DNA of 16,694 nucleotides from Rickettsiaceae bacterium 4572_127 (GCA_002084505.1 NBLK01000013.1:1-16694), one strand, 5' to 3'; positions 6,789-14,079 are shown, numbered from the stretch's first letter. Numbers and translations: made by a program. Notes: generated from the sequence alone by a model not told the origin.

Positions 6789-7105
6789 GTAAAAATCGTG
6801 GTTTTTTCTAGCAATGAGAATCTCACAGCTTGAAACTTTACTTTTTGTTAAGTTTCAAAAACTAACTTTGCGAATCGAATCGGTTTTTTGCCGAATCTAG
6901 AGAATCGATTCGCTAGATTCGTCATTGCGAGCCGTTTCACGAAGTGAGCGTGGCAATCTCATTATGGAGTTTACAACTCATGGGATTGCCACGATTTTTA
7001 CTTCATAAAAATTCTCGCAATGACGAGTCTAGGGTACCCCTTCCACAAGGGGGGGATAAGTAAGAAAGATACGATTCGGTGAGAAGAATGCTTTCGCAAG
7101 AATGA
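6789..7105. repeat. Mosaic of palindromic intergenic repeats
   Basis: This gene-free stretch holds several nested palindromes. TTGAAACTT/AAGTTTCAA (6830-6838, 6850-6858). A 30-bp near-perfect palindrome (6892-6921; two mismatched positions) centred on GAATCGATTC. A large inverted repeat with 20-nt outer arms (6912-6931 and 7014-7033, 18/20 matching) containing GTCATTGCGAG/CTCGCAATGAC, and inner arms CGTGGCAATCTCAT/ATGGGATTGCCACG (6949-6962, 6980-6993). A degenerate 61-bp repeat at 7032-7060. A CGATTCGGTGAG...TGCTTTCGCAA module (7072-7097) that recurs inverted near 9845-9870. GTAAAAATCGTGG at 6789-6801 is the exact reverse complement of 6989-7001, showing a second broken copy. Such GTCATTGCGAG...GTGGCAATC elements are typical REP/RPE-like repeats. 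Bases 6694-6788 show nothing coding. Confidence 0.8.
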
Positions 7106-7112
7106 CAATTTT

Positions 7113-7691
7113 TTATTTTTTAGAGAACGGGCAACCGCAATAATTTTGCTGATAGATTTTTTGCTCTTTTATCAATGATAATCTTCGTGGTTCGCTATTA
7201 TTTTTTCTCCAATTTATAGGGAGATATTCTGTGCCATTTGCCGACAAAAAGGCTTCCATTCCAGCACGAGCTGTTTGATCAAAGTCCTTCCATCTTGAAA
7301 CACCTAAAACAGAAGTAGTAAAATTTATTTTATGTTTTTCGGCAAAATTTCTCATTCTACTCAATCGCATTAGAAAACATTTTGCGCACCGATCCCCTTT
7401 CTCAGGTTCGGCTTCTAATCCCTTGATTTCACATAAAAAATCTGCAGGGTTGAACTCGTCTATAAAGAGAGGTATTTTGAAAAAATCGGCGAGTTTTTTT
7501 ACTTCTTTTAATCGTTTTTCATATTCAATTGGATCAGTTATATTTGGATTATAAAAATATAATTGGAGAGAAATATCATTAGAAGTTATTTTTTCAACAG
7601 CCTCAACAGCACAAGGTGAACAGCAAGTATGAAGTAATAATTTACTAGTTTTTATTTCTGGGAGAAAATCTTGGAAACTGTTTTTTTGCAT
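7113..7691 (-). CDS. queH: Epoxyqueuosine reductase QueH
   Basis: Catalyses the last step of queuosine synthesis, reducing epoxyqueuosine in tRNA (non-orthologous replacement of QueG). The DUF208 family hallmarks are present: HTCCSPC with C23, C24, C27; GDRCAKCF with C102 and C105; and the C-terminal QNYCGCPFS with C185 and C187. These supply the metal/cluster ligands and redox cysteines. The 192 residues are typical for short QueH forms. The gene starts 5 nt after the rpoD stop without a ribosome-binding site, so it is probably translated by coupling and expressed with the sigma factor. No other queuosine genes lie in the window. Downstream are the repeat mosaic and no clear intrinsic terminator apart from a weak TTGC-GAAA-GCA stem. 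Confidence 0.93.
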   Translation of the reverse strand: MQKNSFQDFLPEIKTSKLLLHTCCSPCAVEAVEKITSNDISLQLYFYNPNITDPIEYEKRLKEVKKLADFFKIPLFIDEFNPADFLCEIKGLEAEPEKGDRCAKCFLMRLSRMRNFAEKHKINFTTSVLGVSRWKDFDQTARAGMEAFLSANGTEYLPINWRKNNSEPRRLSLIKEQKIYQQNYCGCPFSKK

Positions 7692-7696
7692 TAGAT

Positions 7697-9694
7697 TTAG
7701 TCGATAAAAGTTTTTAGCTTTTTAGCTCTAACAGGGTGTTTTAATTTTCTCAAAGCCTTTGCTTCTATCTGACGAATTCGCTCTCTCGTAACATTAAAAG
7801 TTTTTCCAACCTCTTCAAGGGTGTGGTCTGTTGGCATTCCAACTCCAAATCTCATTCGCAAAACTCTTTCTTCTCGTGGATTTAGCGATGACAAAATCGC
7901 AGTTGTTGTTTCTCGTAATTTAGAATAAATCGTCGCATCAAGTGGTTTTATAGCATTCGAATCACCAATTAAATCTCCATAAGAAGCACCGTCATCTTCG
8001 TTTCCAATTGGACTATCTAGACTCACAGGATTTTTTGCAACCTTCAAAATCTGACGAACTTTTTTCACGGACATCATGACTTTATCTGCTAGCTCTTCAG
8101 CTGTTGCCTCTCGCCCAGTTTCATGCAACATTTCACGAGAAATTTTATATAATTTATGAATTCTCTCGATCATGTGAACGGGAATTCGAATTGTCCTAGC
8201 CTGATCTGCAATCGCCCGAGTAATTGACTGACGAATCCACCAAGTTGCATAAGTAGAAAACTTAAATCCCCTACGATATTCAAACTTATCAACGGCCTTC
8301 ATTAGACCGATATTTCCCTCTTGAACTAAATCTAAAAATGCCAATCCACGGTTGTTATATTTTTTAGAATAGGCAATCACCAGCCTCAAGTTAGACCGAA
8401 TCATTTCTTGTTTTGCCTTTGAAGATTCCCGCTCTCCTTTTCTAACAATATCCACAACTTTTTTATATTCGTTTGTCGGAAGTCCTGTTTCCTCAGTGAT
8501 TTCACGAATTTTGTTTTGAATAACTAGTAATTCATCTGAGAACAACGATAAAAATTTCTGCCAATTTTTCTTTTTTATTTTCTTTAACTTTTTTATCCAA
8601 TCTAAATTTAATTCATTGGTTTTATATCTTTTTAGAAAGTCATCTCTCTTAATTTTACATCTTTCCGCCAATCTTAAAAGTTTCCCATTTAGCATCAAAA
8701 GCTCTTTATTTTTAGACGATAAATCTTCCGTAAGTTCTTCAATCCTATTATCATGTAATTTTATTTGCCCAAGTATAAAAACTATGTTTTGCTTATGTTT
8801 TTGATATGTTTTTTCAGAATGATTAGAAAAAGGAAGTCCTTTTAAGTAAGCAATTAATCGTCTTTTTTGAACATTTCTATATTTTCCAAAGGCAACTTTT
8901 AATTTTTCAAAAATATCACAGATATCATCCCAAAGCTCTCTTTCCATTGTAGCAACTGAGATTGTTTCAAAGTTTCCACCTTCCTCGTCTTCGTCCTCAT
9001 CTTCGTCATCAGTTAAATCAATATCAGAATCCTCTTCATCTTTATCTTCATCATCAAGATTTTCGGGTTCGCTTTTTGTGTACATTAAATCTAAATTGAT
9101 AATTTCTCTTAGTTGTAATTTTTCATCTAGTAAGCTTTTATACCAAAGCAAGTAAGTCTCAATCGTCATTGGAGAAGTTGAAAGTCCATCTAGCATTAAA
9201 ATCTGCCCTGCCTCAATTCTCTGTGCAATAGCAACTTCACCAGATCGAGTTAGCAAATCAACATGGCGGATTGTTCTTAAATATGCTTGAAAATTGTCGG
9301 CAGAAAAACCTTTTGTTTGGGCTTCTCTTTCCTTAGACTGTTCTAAATATGCTTCTTCTTTTGCTGTAATTGATGTTTCTTCTTCAATATCAACTTCAAC
9401 TTTTTTGTTTTTATTGGTCTCTTCTTCGTCATCGGCATTTCTAAAATCAGAAGAAAAAGCTTCTTCGTTTTCAAAATCTTCTTCGTCTTCTTTTGTAACA
9501 TCAACTTCTAAATCGTCCAATAGCTCTAAAAGGTCAGTGTAGTCTTTTCCTAAGAAATTTTCAGAATCACATAGAGTTTTTAGATCTTCCTCAGGAAGCG
9601 ATCCTTTGTTGTATGCTGTTTCTAGAATCTCATGGAGAAAATCAGGAAGAGAACGAATTAAAGACAAATCAGAGGCGACATTTTTACTAGTCAT
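7697..9694 (-). CDS. rpoD: Primary RNA polymerase sigma factor RpoD (sigma-70)
   Basis: Directs RNA polymerase to housekeeping promoters. An N-terminal region-1.1-like segment is at about 10-65, region 1.2 (NFQAYLRTIRHVDLLTRSGE) at 134-153, and a non-conserved region at about 205-415. Region 2 (NLRLVIAYSKKY through YATWWIRQSITRAI) is at 435-495, region 3 at 505-555, and region 4 (REERVLRMRFGVG, then HTLEEVGKTFNVTRERIRQIEAKALRKLKHP) at 607-654. The 665 residues are within the usual range for alphaproteobacteria. It is unusually acidic in two stretches, about 67-106 and 209-239, the latter nearly all Asp/Glu. Region 1.2 lacks the common DPV start. The first ATG is preceded by a weak purine-rich tract. 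A 61-bp repeat lies 30 nt upstream in the same orientation. queH follows immediately. Confidence 0.97.
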   Translation of the reverse strand: MTSKNVASDLSLIRSLPDFLHEILETAYNKGSLPEEDLKTLCDSENFLGKDYTDLLELLDDLEVDVTKEDEEDFENEEAFSSDFRNADDEEETNKNKKVEVDIEEETSITAKEEAYLEQSKEREAQTKGFSADNFQAYLRTIRHVDLLTRSGEVAIAQRIEAGQILMLDGLSTSPMTIETYLLWYKSLLDEKLQLREIINLDLMYTKSEPENLDDEDKDEEDSDIDLTDDEDEDEDEEGGNFETISVATMERELWDDICDIFEKLKVAFGKYRNVQKRRLIAYLKGLPFSNHSEKTYQKHKQNIVFILGQIKLHDNRIEELTEDLSSKNKELLMLNGKLLRLAERCKIKRDDFLKRYKTNELNLDWIKKLKKIKKKNWQKFLSLFSDELLVIQNKIREITEETGLPTNEYKKVVDIVRKGERESSKAKQEMIRSNLRLVIAYSKKYNNRGLAFLDLVQEGNIGLMKAVDKFEYRRGFKFSTYATWWIRQSITRAIADQARTIRIPVHMIERIHKLYKISREMLHETGREATAEELADKVMMSVKKVRQILKVAKNPVSLDSPIGNEDDGASYGDLIGDSNAIKPLDATIYSKLRETTTAILSSLNPREERVLRMRFGVGMPTDHTLEEVGKTFNVTRERIRQIEAKALRKLKHPVRAKKLKTFID

Positions 9695-9725
9695 TATAAG
9701 ATTCTTTCATAGTTAATGGTGATTG

Positions 9726-9786
9726 TTTTACCCCGCCTCAAAATATCTAAAGATATTTTGACCCTCCCACAAGGGGGGGGGTGATA
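9726..9786 (-). repeat. 61-bp structured repeat, copy 3, 5' of rpoD
   Basis: On the minus strand it runs TATCACCCC...TTGTGGGAGGGT...GAGGCGGGGTAAAA and points at rpoD, ending about 30 nt before the start codon. Its central hairpin reads AAAATATCT-TT-AGATATTTT, a longer perfect stem than the AAAATAG/CTATTTT of the other copies. Both arms have changed together, which indicates selection on pairing. The C-tract is expanded. Confidence 0.85.
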
Positions 9787-9874
9787 GTAAGGAATTGCTT
9801 CGCAATGTTTTTTTGTAAAAAGATTCTTTATTGTGAGATTTTTGCGAAAGCAGAAAGCTCACCGAATCGATATA
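9787..9874. repeat. Repeat modules between rpoD and trcR
   Basis: Holds the small palindrome ATTGC-TTC-GCAAT (9792-9804), the reverse complement of the module at 881-893. It also holds TTGCGAAAGCA...CTCACCGAATCG (about 9840-9870), an inverted copy of the module at 7072-7097. Together with copy 3 of the 61-bp repeat, this fills the 180-nt gap. No clear promoter for rpoD or terminator for trcR was found here. Confidence 0.6.
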
Positions 9875-10417
9875 TTATAATTTTTTTTCAGCTTCTCGTT
9901 CTTGTTTTTTTTGTGCTTTTATAAGCTCTGCGTAAAAATCAGTTTCAGCAACTAGTCCTAATGCAATTGGATTTTGAGGACGAGCAGTTCCTGATGTTTT
10001 GTGAGTTCCATCGCGAATAGCTTGAATTGTTTTTTTTGTAGTATGCAATAATCTAGAAATCTGTCCATCTGTAAATTCAGGGTGATTTTTTACAACCCAT
10101 GAAATTCCGCTAGGGCGATTTTGTCTTTGAGACATAGGAACATAAGAAGTTTTTCTTTTTAATTTGCGAATTGCTTTTGCACTATCTGTTAAAACTAGTC
10201 GTGATTTTGATTTTTTTTCGCATCTAGTAATTTCTTCTTGCGATAGTTGGTGATTCAAAATCGGATTTAGCGGACGAACTGCCTTAGCGTCTCCATCTGC
10301 AATCGCTTGAACTTCTAAATCGTGTAAGCCACAAAAGTGAGCGATCTGATCAAATGTTAGAGTTGTGTTATCTACTAACCACGAAGCAGTAGCTTTTGGC
10401 ATCATCGGCAAGACCAT
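9875..10417 (-). CDS. trcR: DUF1013 / TrcR-type cell-cycle transcriptional regulator
   Basis: A cytosolic DNA-binding protein family found across Alphaproteobacteria and annotated as the cell-cycle regulator TrcR. The N-terminus MVLPMMPKATASWLVDNTTLTFDQIAHFCGLH is highly characteristic. The protein is an internal duplication of a helix-turn-helix-like unit: residues 11-53 (ASWLVDN...TFDQIA...VQAIADG...RPLNPI) and 105-151 (ISWVVKN...FTDGQIS...IQAIRDG...RPQNPI), joined by a basic linker at about 68-102. The tail is Lys/Glu-rich. 180 residues is slightly below the usual ~200-240. The start is secured by AAGGAG 5 nt upstream and a good promoter 45-70 nt upstream. It is a single-gene unit divergent from the DUF3015 gene. 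The symbol follows family annotation, and its targets cannot be read from the sequence. Confidence 0.88.
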   Translation of the reverse strand: MVLPMMPKATASWLVDNTTLTFDQIAHFCGLHDLEVQAIADGDAKAVRPLNPILNHQLSQEEITRCEKKSKSRLVLTDSAKAIRKLKRKTSYVPMSQRQNRPSGISWVVKNHPEFTDGQISRLLHTTKKTIQAIRDGTHKTSGTARPQNPIALGLVAETDFYAELIKAQKKQEREAEKKL

Positions 10418-10460
10418 GAGGACTCCTTTTAAATTTTGAATTCATTTTTAGACTTTTGTT

Positions 10461-10488
10461 ATTATACTGATTCGTTTTTGTTTTGCAA
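10461..10488 (-). promoter_or_regulatory. Sigma-70-type promoter of trcR
   Basis: On the minus strand: -35 TTGCAA (10483-10488), a 16-bp spacer, and a perfect -10 TATAAT (10461-10466). Start is predicted near 10454, giving a ~37-nt leader ending in AAGGAG and the ATG at 10417. The rest of the divergent gap (10489-10600) is A+T-rich and shows no confident promoter for the rightward gene. Confidence 0.75.
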
Positions 10489-10600
10489 GGATTTTTTTAG
10501 ATATTTTCTAAGAAAGTTCTTGTTTTTATCTTTCATATATATTACTCTTAATTTGCAATAGTTTTCATGGTGAGAGCTAGACAAAAAAAAAGGATGAGAA

Positions 10601-11038
10601 ATGAAAAAAATACTACTACTTTCTGCTACATTTTCAATGCTAGCACTAGGAACTCTTAAAGCTGATAATCCGGGGTGTGGATTAGGTTCTATGGTTTTTT
10701 CTGGTGAAAAAGGTGCTGTTTATGATGTTTTAGCGGCTACAACTAACGGAACTTCTGGAAACCAAACTTTCGGTATGTCTACAGGAACTATGGGATGTAA
10801 AAGAAATGCAGTTATTCAAAAAAGAAAATTTGCTTATTTTATAAACAATAATTATGAGCAATTTGCAATGGATTCTTCTGCTGGAAATAACTCAGAAGTT
10901 ATGAAAACTGCGGCTACAATTCTAAATGTTGATTCAGTTAAATTGGCATCTGTTGTTAAAGCAAATTTTGCATCTATCTTTACTGATGGAGCGGAAAGTG
11001 TTGAAGTTGCTTCACGAATCGAAAAAATAATTGGATAA
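10601..11038 (+). CDS. Exported DUF3015 family protein
   Basis: 145 residues with a classic signal peptide: MKK, a hydrophobic core of about residues 4-18, and a probable signal peptidase I site after KA at residue 21. The mature protein begins DNPGCGLGSMVF and contains VLAATTNGTSGNQTFGMSTGTMGC, the diagnostic DUF3015 block. Two cysteines (C26 and C66) could form a disulphide in the periplasm. The biochemical function of the family is unknown. The C-terminal half (ILNVDSVKLASVVKANFASIF) is helical, and full-length homologues are of similar size. An AAGGA ribosome-binding site (10590-10594) stands 6 nt before the ATG. A strong terminator follows 20 nt after the stop. It is a single-gene unit. 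Confidence 0.85.
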   Translation: MKKILLLSATFSMLALGTLKADNPGCGLGSMVFSGEKGAVYDVLAATTNGTSGNQTFGMSTGTMGCKRNAVIQKRKFAYFINNNYEQFAMDSSAGNNSEVMKTAATILNVDSVKLASVVKANFASIFTDGAESVEVASRIEKIIG

Positions 11039-11058
11039 TTTTTTATCTACATTTTTGA

Positions 11059-11092
11059 AATAACCTAGTTTTTTACTAGGTTATTTTTTTTT
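11059..11092 (+). terminator. Intrinsic terminator of the DUF3015 gene, shared with the convergent lipoprotein gene
   Basis: AATAACCTAGT (11059-11069) pairs perfectly with ACTAGGTTATT (11075-11085) around a T5 loop, followed by a T-run to 11092. On the minus strand the stop codon of the lipoprotein gene (11081-11083) lies inside this hairpin, with only a short weak T-tract beyond. It is therefore strongest for the rightward gene. Confidence 0.9.
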
Positions 11093-11641
11093 CTCATTAA
11101 AATTTTTCCAAGAAAATTCTTTAACAAATGTTCCTTTTGGAGTTGTTATATGAGCGACAAAATCTTGTGTTGGAATAGTTATTGAATTTGCTAAGTTTAT
11201 AAAAGTATATTCATTTGTGGAATTTCCGTCATATTGAAACTGAGCAGAATATCCTTGCGAAGGCGAATTATCCCAAGCACTTATTGTGGTAGAATAATCA
11301 TAATGAGGAATCTGTATTGTATCAGTGTAGTTAGTAGTGTTGTAAGTAAAAGTTGTATCATAATCGTAGATAATTAAGTTTCCTGCTGTATCTATTGGAA
11401 AAGAATCTATTTGCATAATTGTATCAGTAATAGTCCAATTATAAATCGAATCCGTATAGGTTGTATTTGTATTTCCAGTAACAGTAATTTCAGCGACAAG
11501 AATTTTATCTTCAGAATACTCTTGAGAAAGGGAACTCCCATCTTTAACCCAATATTTTGCGGTGTAATTTATTGGAAGTTCTTTTTGGCATGAGGCGAAG
11601 ATAACAATCATCGTTGTAAAAAACAAGATCATTTTTCTCAT
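11081..11641 (-). CDS. Putative lipoprotein of unknown function
   Basis: 186 residues beginning with MRKM, a hydrophobic stretch and a lipobox-like FASC with the lipid-attached cysteine at C18, so it is probably membrane-anchored on the periplasmic or outer face. The mature part is rich in Thr, Tyr, Asp and Asn, with repeated T-D/T-Y patterns (TDSIYNWTITDTIMQIDS; DYDTTFTYNTTNYTDT), and is predicted to be all beta. No family is recognised. The short C-x-K-E anchor and Thr-rich beta style resemble Bacteroidetes lipoproteins more than alphaproteobacterial ones, which hints at transfer (inference). The ribosome-binding site is AAAAAGGA 5 nt before the ATG. A weak promoter (TTGTTT, 17 bp, TAGTAT) lies just upstream. 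Divergent from virB4. Confidence 0.65.
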   Translation of the reverse strand: MRKMILFFTTMIVIFASCQKELPINYTAKYWVKDGSSLSQEYSEDKILVAEITVTGNTNTTYTDSIYNWTITDTIMQIDSFPIDTAGNLIIYDYDTTFTYNTTNYTDTIQIPHYDYSTTISAWDNSPSQGYSAQFQYDGNSTNEYTFINLANSITIPTQDFVAHITTPKGTFVKEFSWKNFNEKKK

Positions 11642-11715
11642 ATTTTTCCTTTTTGTTATACTTAGATACTAGAATCTTTTTTTCAAAAAAACAAGTTTTT
11701 TTTACAAAGAAAATG

Positions 11716-11724
11716 TGTTATACT
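11716..11724 (+). promoter_or_regulatory. Extended -10 promoter of the virB4-type gene
   Basis: TGT directly followed by TATACT (11719-11724) forms an extended -10 element (TGn-TATAnT). No good -35 is visible at 16-18 bp, as is common for extended -10 promoters. Start is predicted near 11731, with an AAAAAGG ribosome-binding site (11737-11743) before the ATG at 11751. A GTG at 11715 lies within the promoter and was rejected as start. Confidence 0.55.
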
Positions 11725-11750
11725 ATAAGAGAATTAGAAAAAGGTTTATC

Positions 11751-13788
11751 ATGGAAAGTATATTGCAGTTTATTTTAGAGCTTATTAAGGATCCGATTAT
11801 TTTGATTCTAGGTGGGGCAGGAATTACATTTGGGTTAGTGCTGACTTTTTTTACCCCACGGCTAGCGGAAAAACTTTTACCGAAGATTTATGAAACTCGG
11901 CTTGTGGATTTCCTGCCGTTCAAAAGTCTTTTTAAGGATAGAAAAACAATTTTATGCGACAATCACACCTATACCAGAGTTTATAGAATTCAAGGTTGGA
12001 GTTGATGGTCTAAAAGATGTGTTAACTTCTGATGATGTAGTTTTTCATAACAACGGGCTTTTGGAATTTAAATCAGGAACGACGACTAAGTTTGCGGCAG
12101 CGATTGGAATCCGTAGAGCTCCTGATTATATTGACGAGCAGATGTATTCTGATTTAATGACCTTAGATCATGAAATGACGGTTTTGCGAACAATTTCTCC
12201 AATGTCTCAGACAAAAGCAATAGCACTTTTGACTAATCAAAAAAGAATGGCAGGAATGACTAGTTTCTCATATTCTGTGATAAATCAATATGACACTGCG
12301 ATGGAAAAATTAGAGCAATCTGATGCGGAATATCAAACTCTCGTGGAATATGGAGAGACTTATTTTGTTTTTGCAGAGACAAAGGAAAAATTAGACAAGG
12401 CTGTTGCAGAAATAAATAAAGTTTGTCGTTTGTATGGAGTTTCTCCAATTCGAGAAGGTTGGGTTGCTCAGGCATCTTGGTTTTCGCAATTTCCAACTTT
12501 TAATAAATATCCAAGGTTGTATAAATTACTTTCTAAGGCGGTGGCATGTGCTATTAATTTTGAAAGATTGCCTGCTGGATTCGATGGAAATGACTGGGGA
12601 GATGGATGTATTGCGAATTTTCCGACTTCACAAGGAACGGCATATCAGTTCCAATTTCATGTGAATGATAAGTCTGCCGCGACGGGACATACAGTAGTTA
12701 TTGGTCCGACAGGTCAGGGAAAAACTACACTTTATGCTTTCTTAGCTGGACAATCTATGCGGTATCCTGATCTAAAAGTTTTCTTTTTTGACAGACATCG
12801 TGGGGTAGAAATTTTTACTAACGCAGTTGGCGGATCGTATTTAACTTTCTCAGGAAATCAAAAAGATGAAGATTTATCCTATGGAAAACAAACATTCTTA
12901 AATCCGTTGCATATTGACGATTCGGCTGAGAATCGAGCATTTTTGCGACAGTGGTTTGAGGCTATTTCGTTCGCAGGAATTAAAGAGGGGAGCGAAGAAC
13001 AGGCTCTCGCTGAGGAGGAAATAGCAAGGGCAGTTTCAATTAATTTTGACTATTTGAGTAAAGATCAAAGACTAATAAAAAATCTGTATAAATCTTGTTT
13101 TTCAACAAACGGGCGGATGCGACGAGAACTAAAACGATGGATTGATAAAGATCAGTATGGACCGATTTTTAATTCTAAGGCAGACAACTTAGACCTAACG
13201 AATCAATTTACGGCATTTGATTTTACTAACATTTTTAGTGATAAAACTCTCGCTCCTGCGGTGATTAGTTATATTATGAATCGGATTCAAACTCTCACTG
13301 GAAAGACAGGACAGCCGAGTTTAATTGTGATAGATGAAACTGCTCCGATGCTTGAAAACCCGCTATTTAGAAAGAATTTTATCATAGGACTTCAAGAGGG
13401 AAGGAAAAAACGACAAGCATATTTAGCCGCATTTCAACAGCCTAATATCATTGATAAATTGGGAGTTGGTGGAGCGATTCGTGGGCAGTGTCAGACTGTT
13501 ATTTTCTTTAGAAATCCGCAGGCGACGGTAGAAGATTATGCTGGGTGGAATTTGACTGAGAAGGAGTTGGCGTTTATTCAAGGGAAATTATATCCGCAAC
13601 TTAGATATGCTATTTTGGTTTCTCGCCCTGTGAATAATGAGTCTGTGATTTTAGACATTGGACTTGGCGGACTGGGACCTTACCTGCAGATATTTAATTC
13701 AGGACGAAAACAAGTTCTGCTAGCACAAGAATTAAAAGAAAAATACGGTGATAAATTTGTCGGCGAATACCTTAGAAAAGTTGTTTAG
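11751..13788 (+). pseudogene. virB4: VirB4/CagE-type conjugation or secretion ATPase, split by a frameshift
   Basis: Powers type IV secretion or conjugation at the inner membrane. The first part (from ATG 11751) has a membrane helix (about residues 12-30) and reads well to YTRVYRIQG, then meets TGA at 12003. The second frame gives the continuation GVDGLKDVLTSDD from about 11998 through the ATPase domain. There, Walker A GPTGQGKTTL starts at 12703, FFFDRHRGVEIF follows, and Walker B is SLIVIDETAPML. The later RKKRQAYLAAFQQP motif is typical of VirB4. Joining requires skipping one base around 11994-11997. The joined protein would be ~680 residues, somewhat short for VirB4 (~800). The rest is intact, so this is a recent mutation, a sequence error or, less likely, programmed frameshifting. 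No other type IV secretion genes are adjacent. Confidence 0.75.
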
Positions 13789-13877
13789 GAGGAGAATTTT
13801 CCGTGTTTTCCATCTTATCACCCTCCCCTTGTGGGAGGGTCAAAATAGCTTTGTTATTTTGGGGAGGGGTAATCTAG
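13787..13877 (+). other. Orphan ribosome-binding site and truncated reading frame after virB4
   Basis: A perfect AGGAGG (13787-13792) overlaps the virB4 stop and precedes a GTG at 13803. The frame lasts 24 codons and almost immediately runs into the 61-bp repeat, ending at TAG 13875-13877. This is what the start of a lost downstream operon gene would leave if the repeat and following DNA replaced it. The peptide itself is unlikely to be functional. Confidence 0.4.
13816..13873 (+). repeat. 61-bp structured repeat, copy 4, after virB4
   Basis: It runs from TATCACCC to GGGGAGGGGT. The first hairpin is perfect here (ACCCTCCC/GGGAGGGT), replacing the A-A mismatch of copies 1 and 2. The second has one G-T pair (AAAATAG/TTATTTT). 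It is followed by CTAGACTCACCATTG, resembling the sequence next to the degenerate copy at 7014-7043 and hinting at a larger composite element. Confidence 0.8.
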
Positions 13878-13919
13878 ACTCACCATTGTGAAATTTTTTA
13901 CATTTCTAGCATTTTTTTC

Positions 13920-13947
13920 TTGCTAATTAAAAAAAATAAGATATAAT
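13920..13947 (+). promoter_or_regulatory. Promoter of tRNA-Asp
   Basis: -35 TTGCTA (13920-13925), a 16-bp spacer, and a perfect -10 TATAAT (13942-13947). Start is predicted near 13954, seven bases before the mature tRNA. Confidence 0.75.
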
Positions 13948-13960
13948 ATCAAAATCTAAT

Positions 13961-14037
13961 GGGGGTGTAGCTCAGTTGGTTAGAGCGTCTGCCTGTCACG
14001 CAGAAGGCCGCCGGTTCGAGTCCGGTCACTCCCGCCA
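13961..14037 (+). tRNA. tRNA-Asp (anticodon GTC)
   Basis: A complete 77-nt cloverleaf. Acceptor stem GGGGGTG pairs with CACTCCC (one G-T). The D-arm is GCTC...GAGC. Anticodon stem TCTGC/GCAGA holds the loop CTGTCAC with anticodon GTC. The T-arm is GCCGG-TTCGAGT-CCGGT, the discriminator G, and CCA is encoded. It is the probable target of the integrase gene that follows. Confidence 0.98.
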
Positions 14038-14079
14038 TTAAAAATACAAGTAATTTCAAAAGGTTATGCGAAGTAAGAT

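Noticed and set aside
9294..9542. Serine-rich plus-strand frame inside rpoD
   Set aside because: It is antisense to the Asp/Glu-rich region of RpoD; GAA/GAT codons read as Ser/Phe on the other strand.
11890..11997. ATG at 11890 as the start of the long VirB4 frame
   Set aside because: Residues before GVDGL are not VirB4-like and overlap the better first frame, so this stretch is out-of-frame read-through rather than a true N-terminus.
1100..13873. CRISPR array from the recurring G/C-rich repeats
   Set aside because: Copies are dispersed over 13 kb in both orientations without regular spacers or cas genes.
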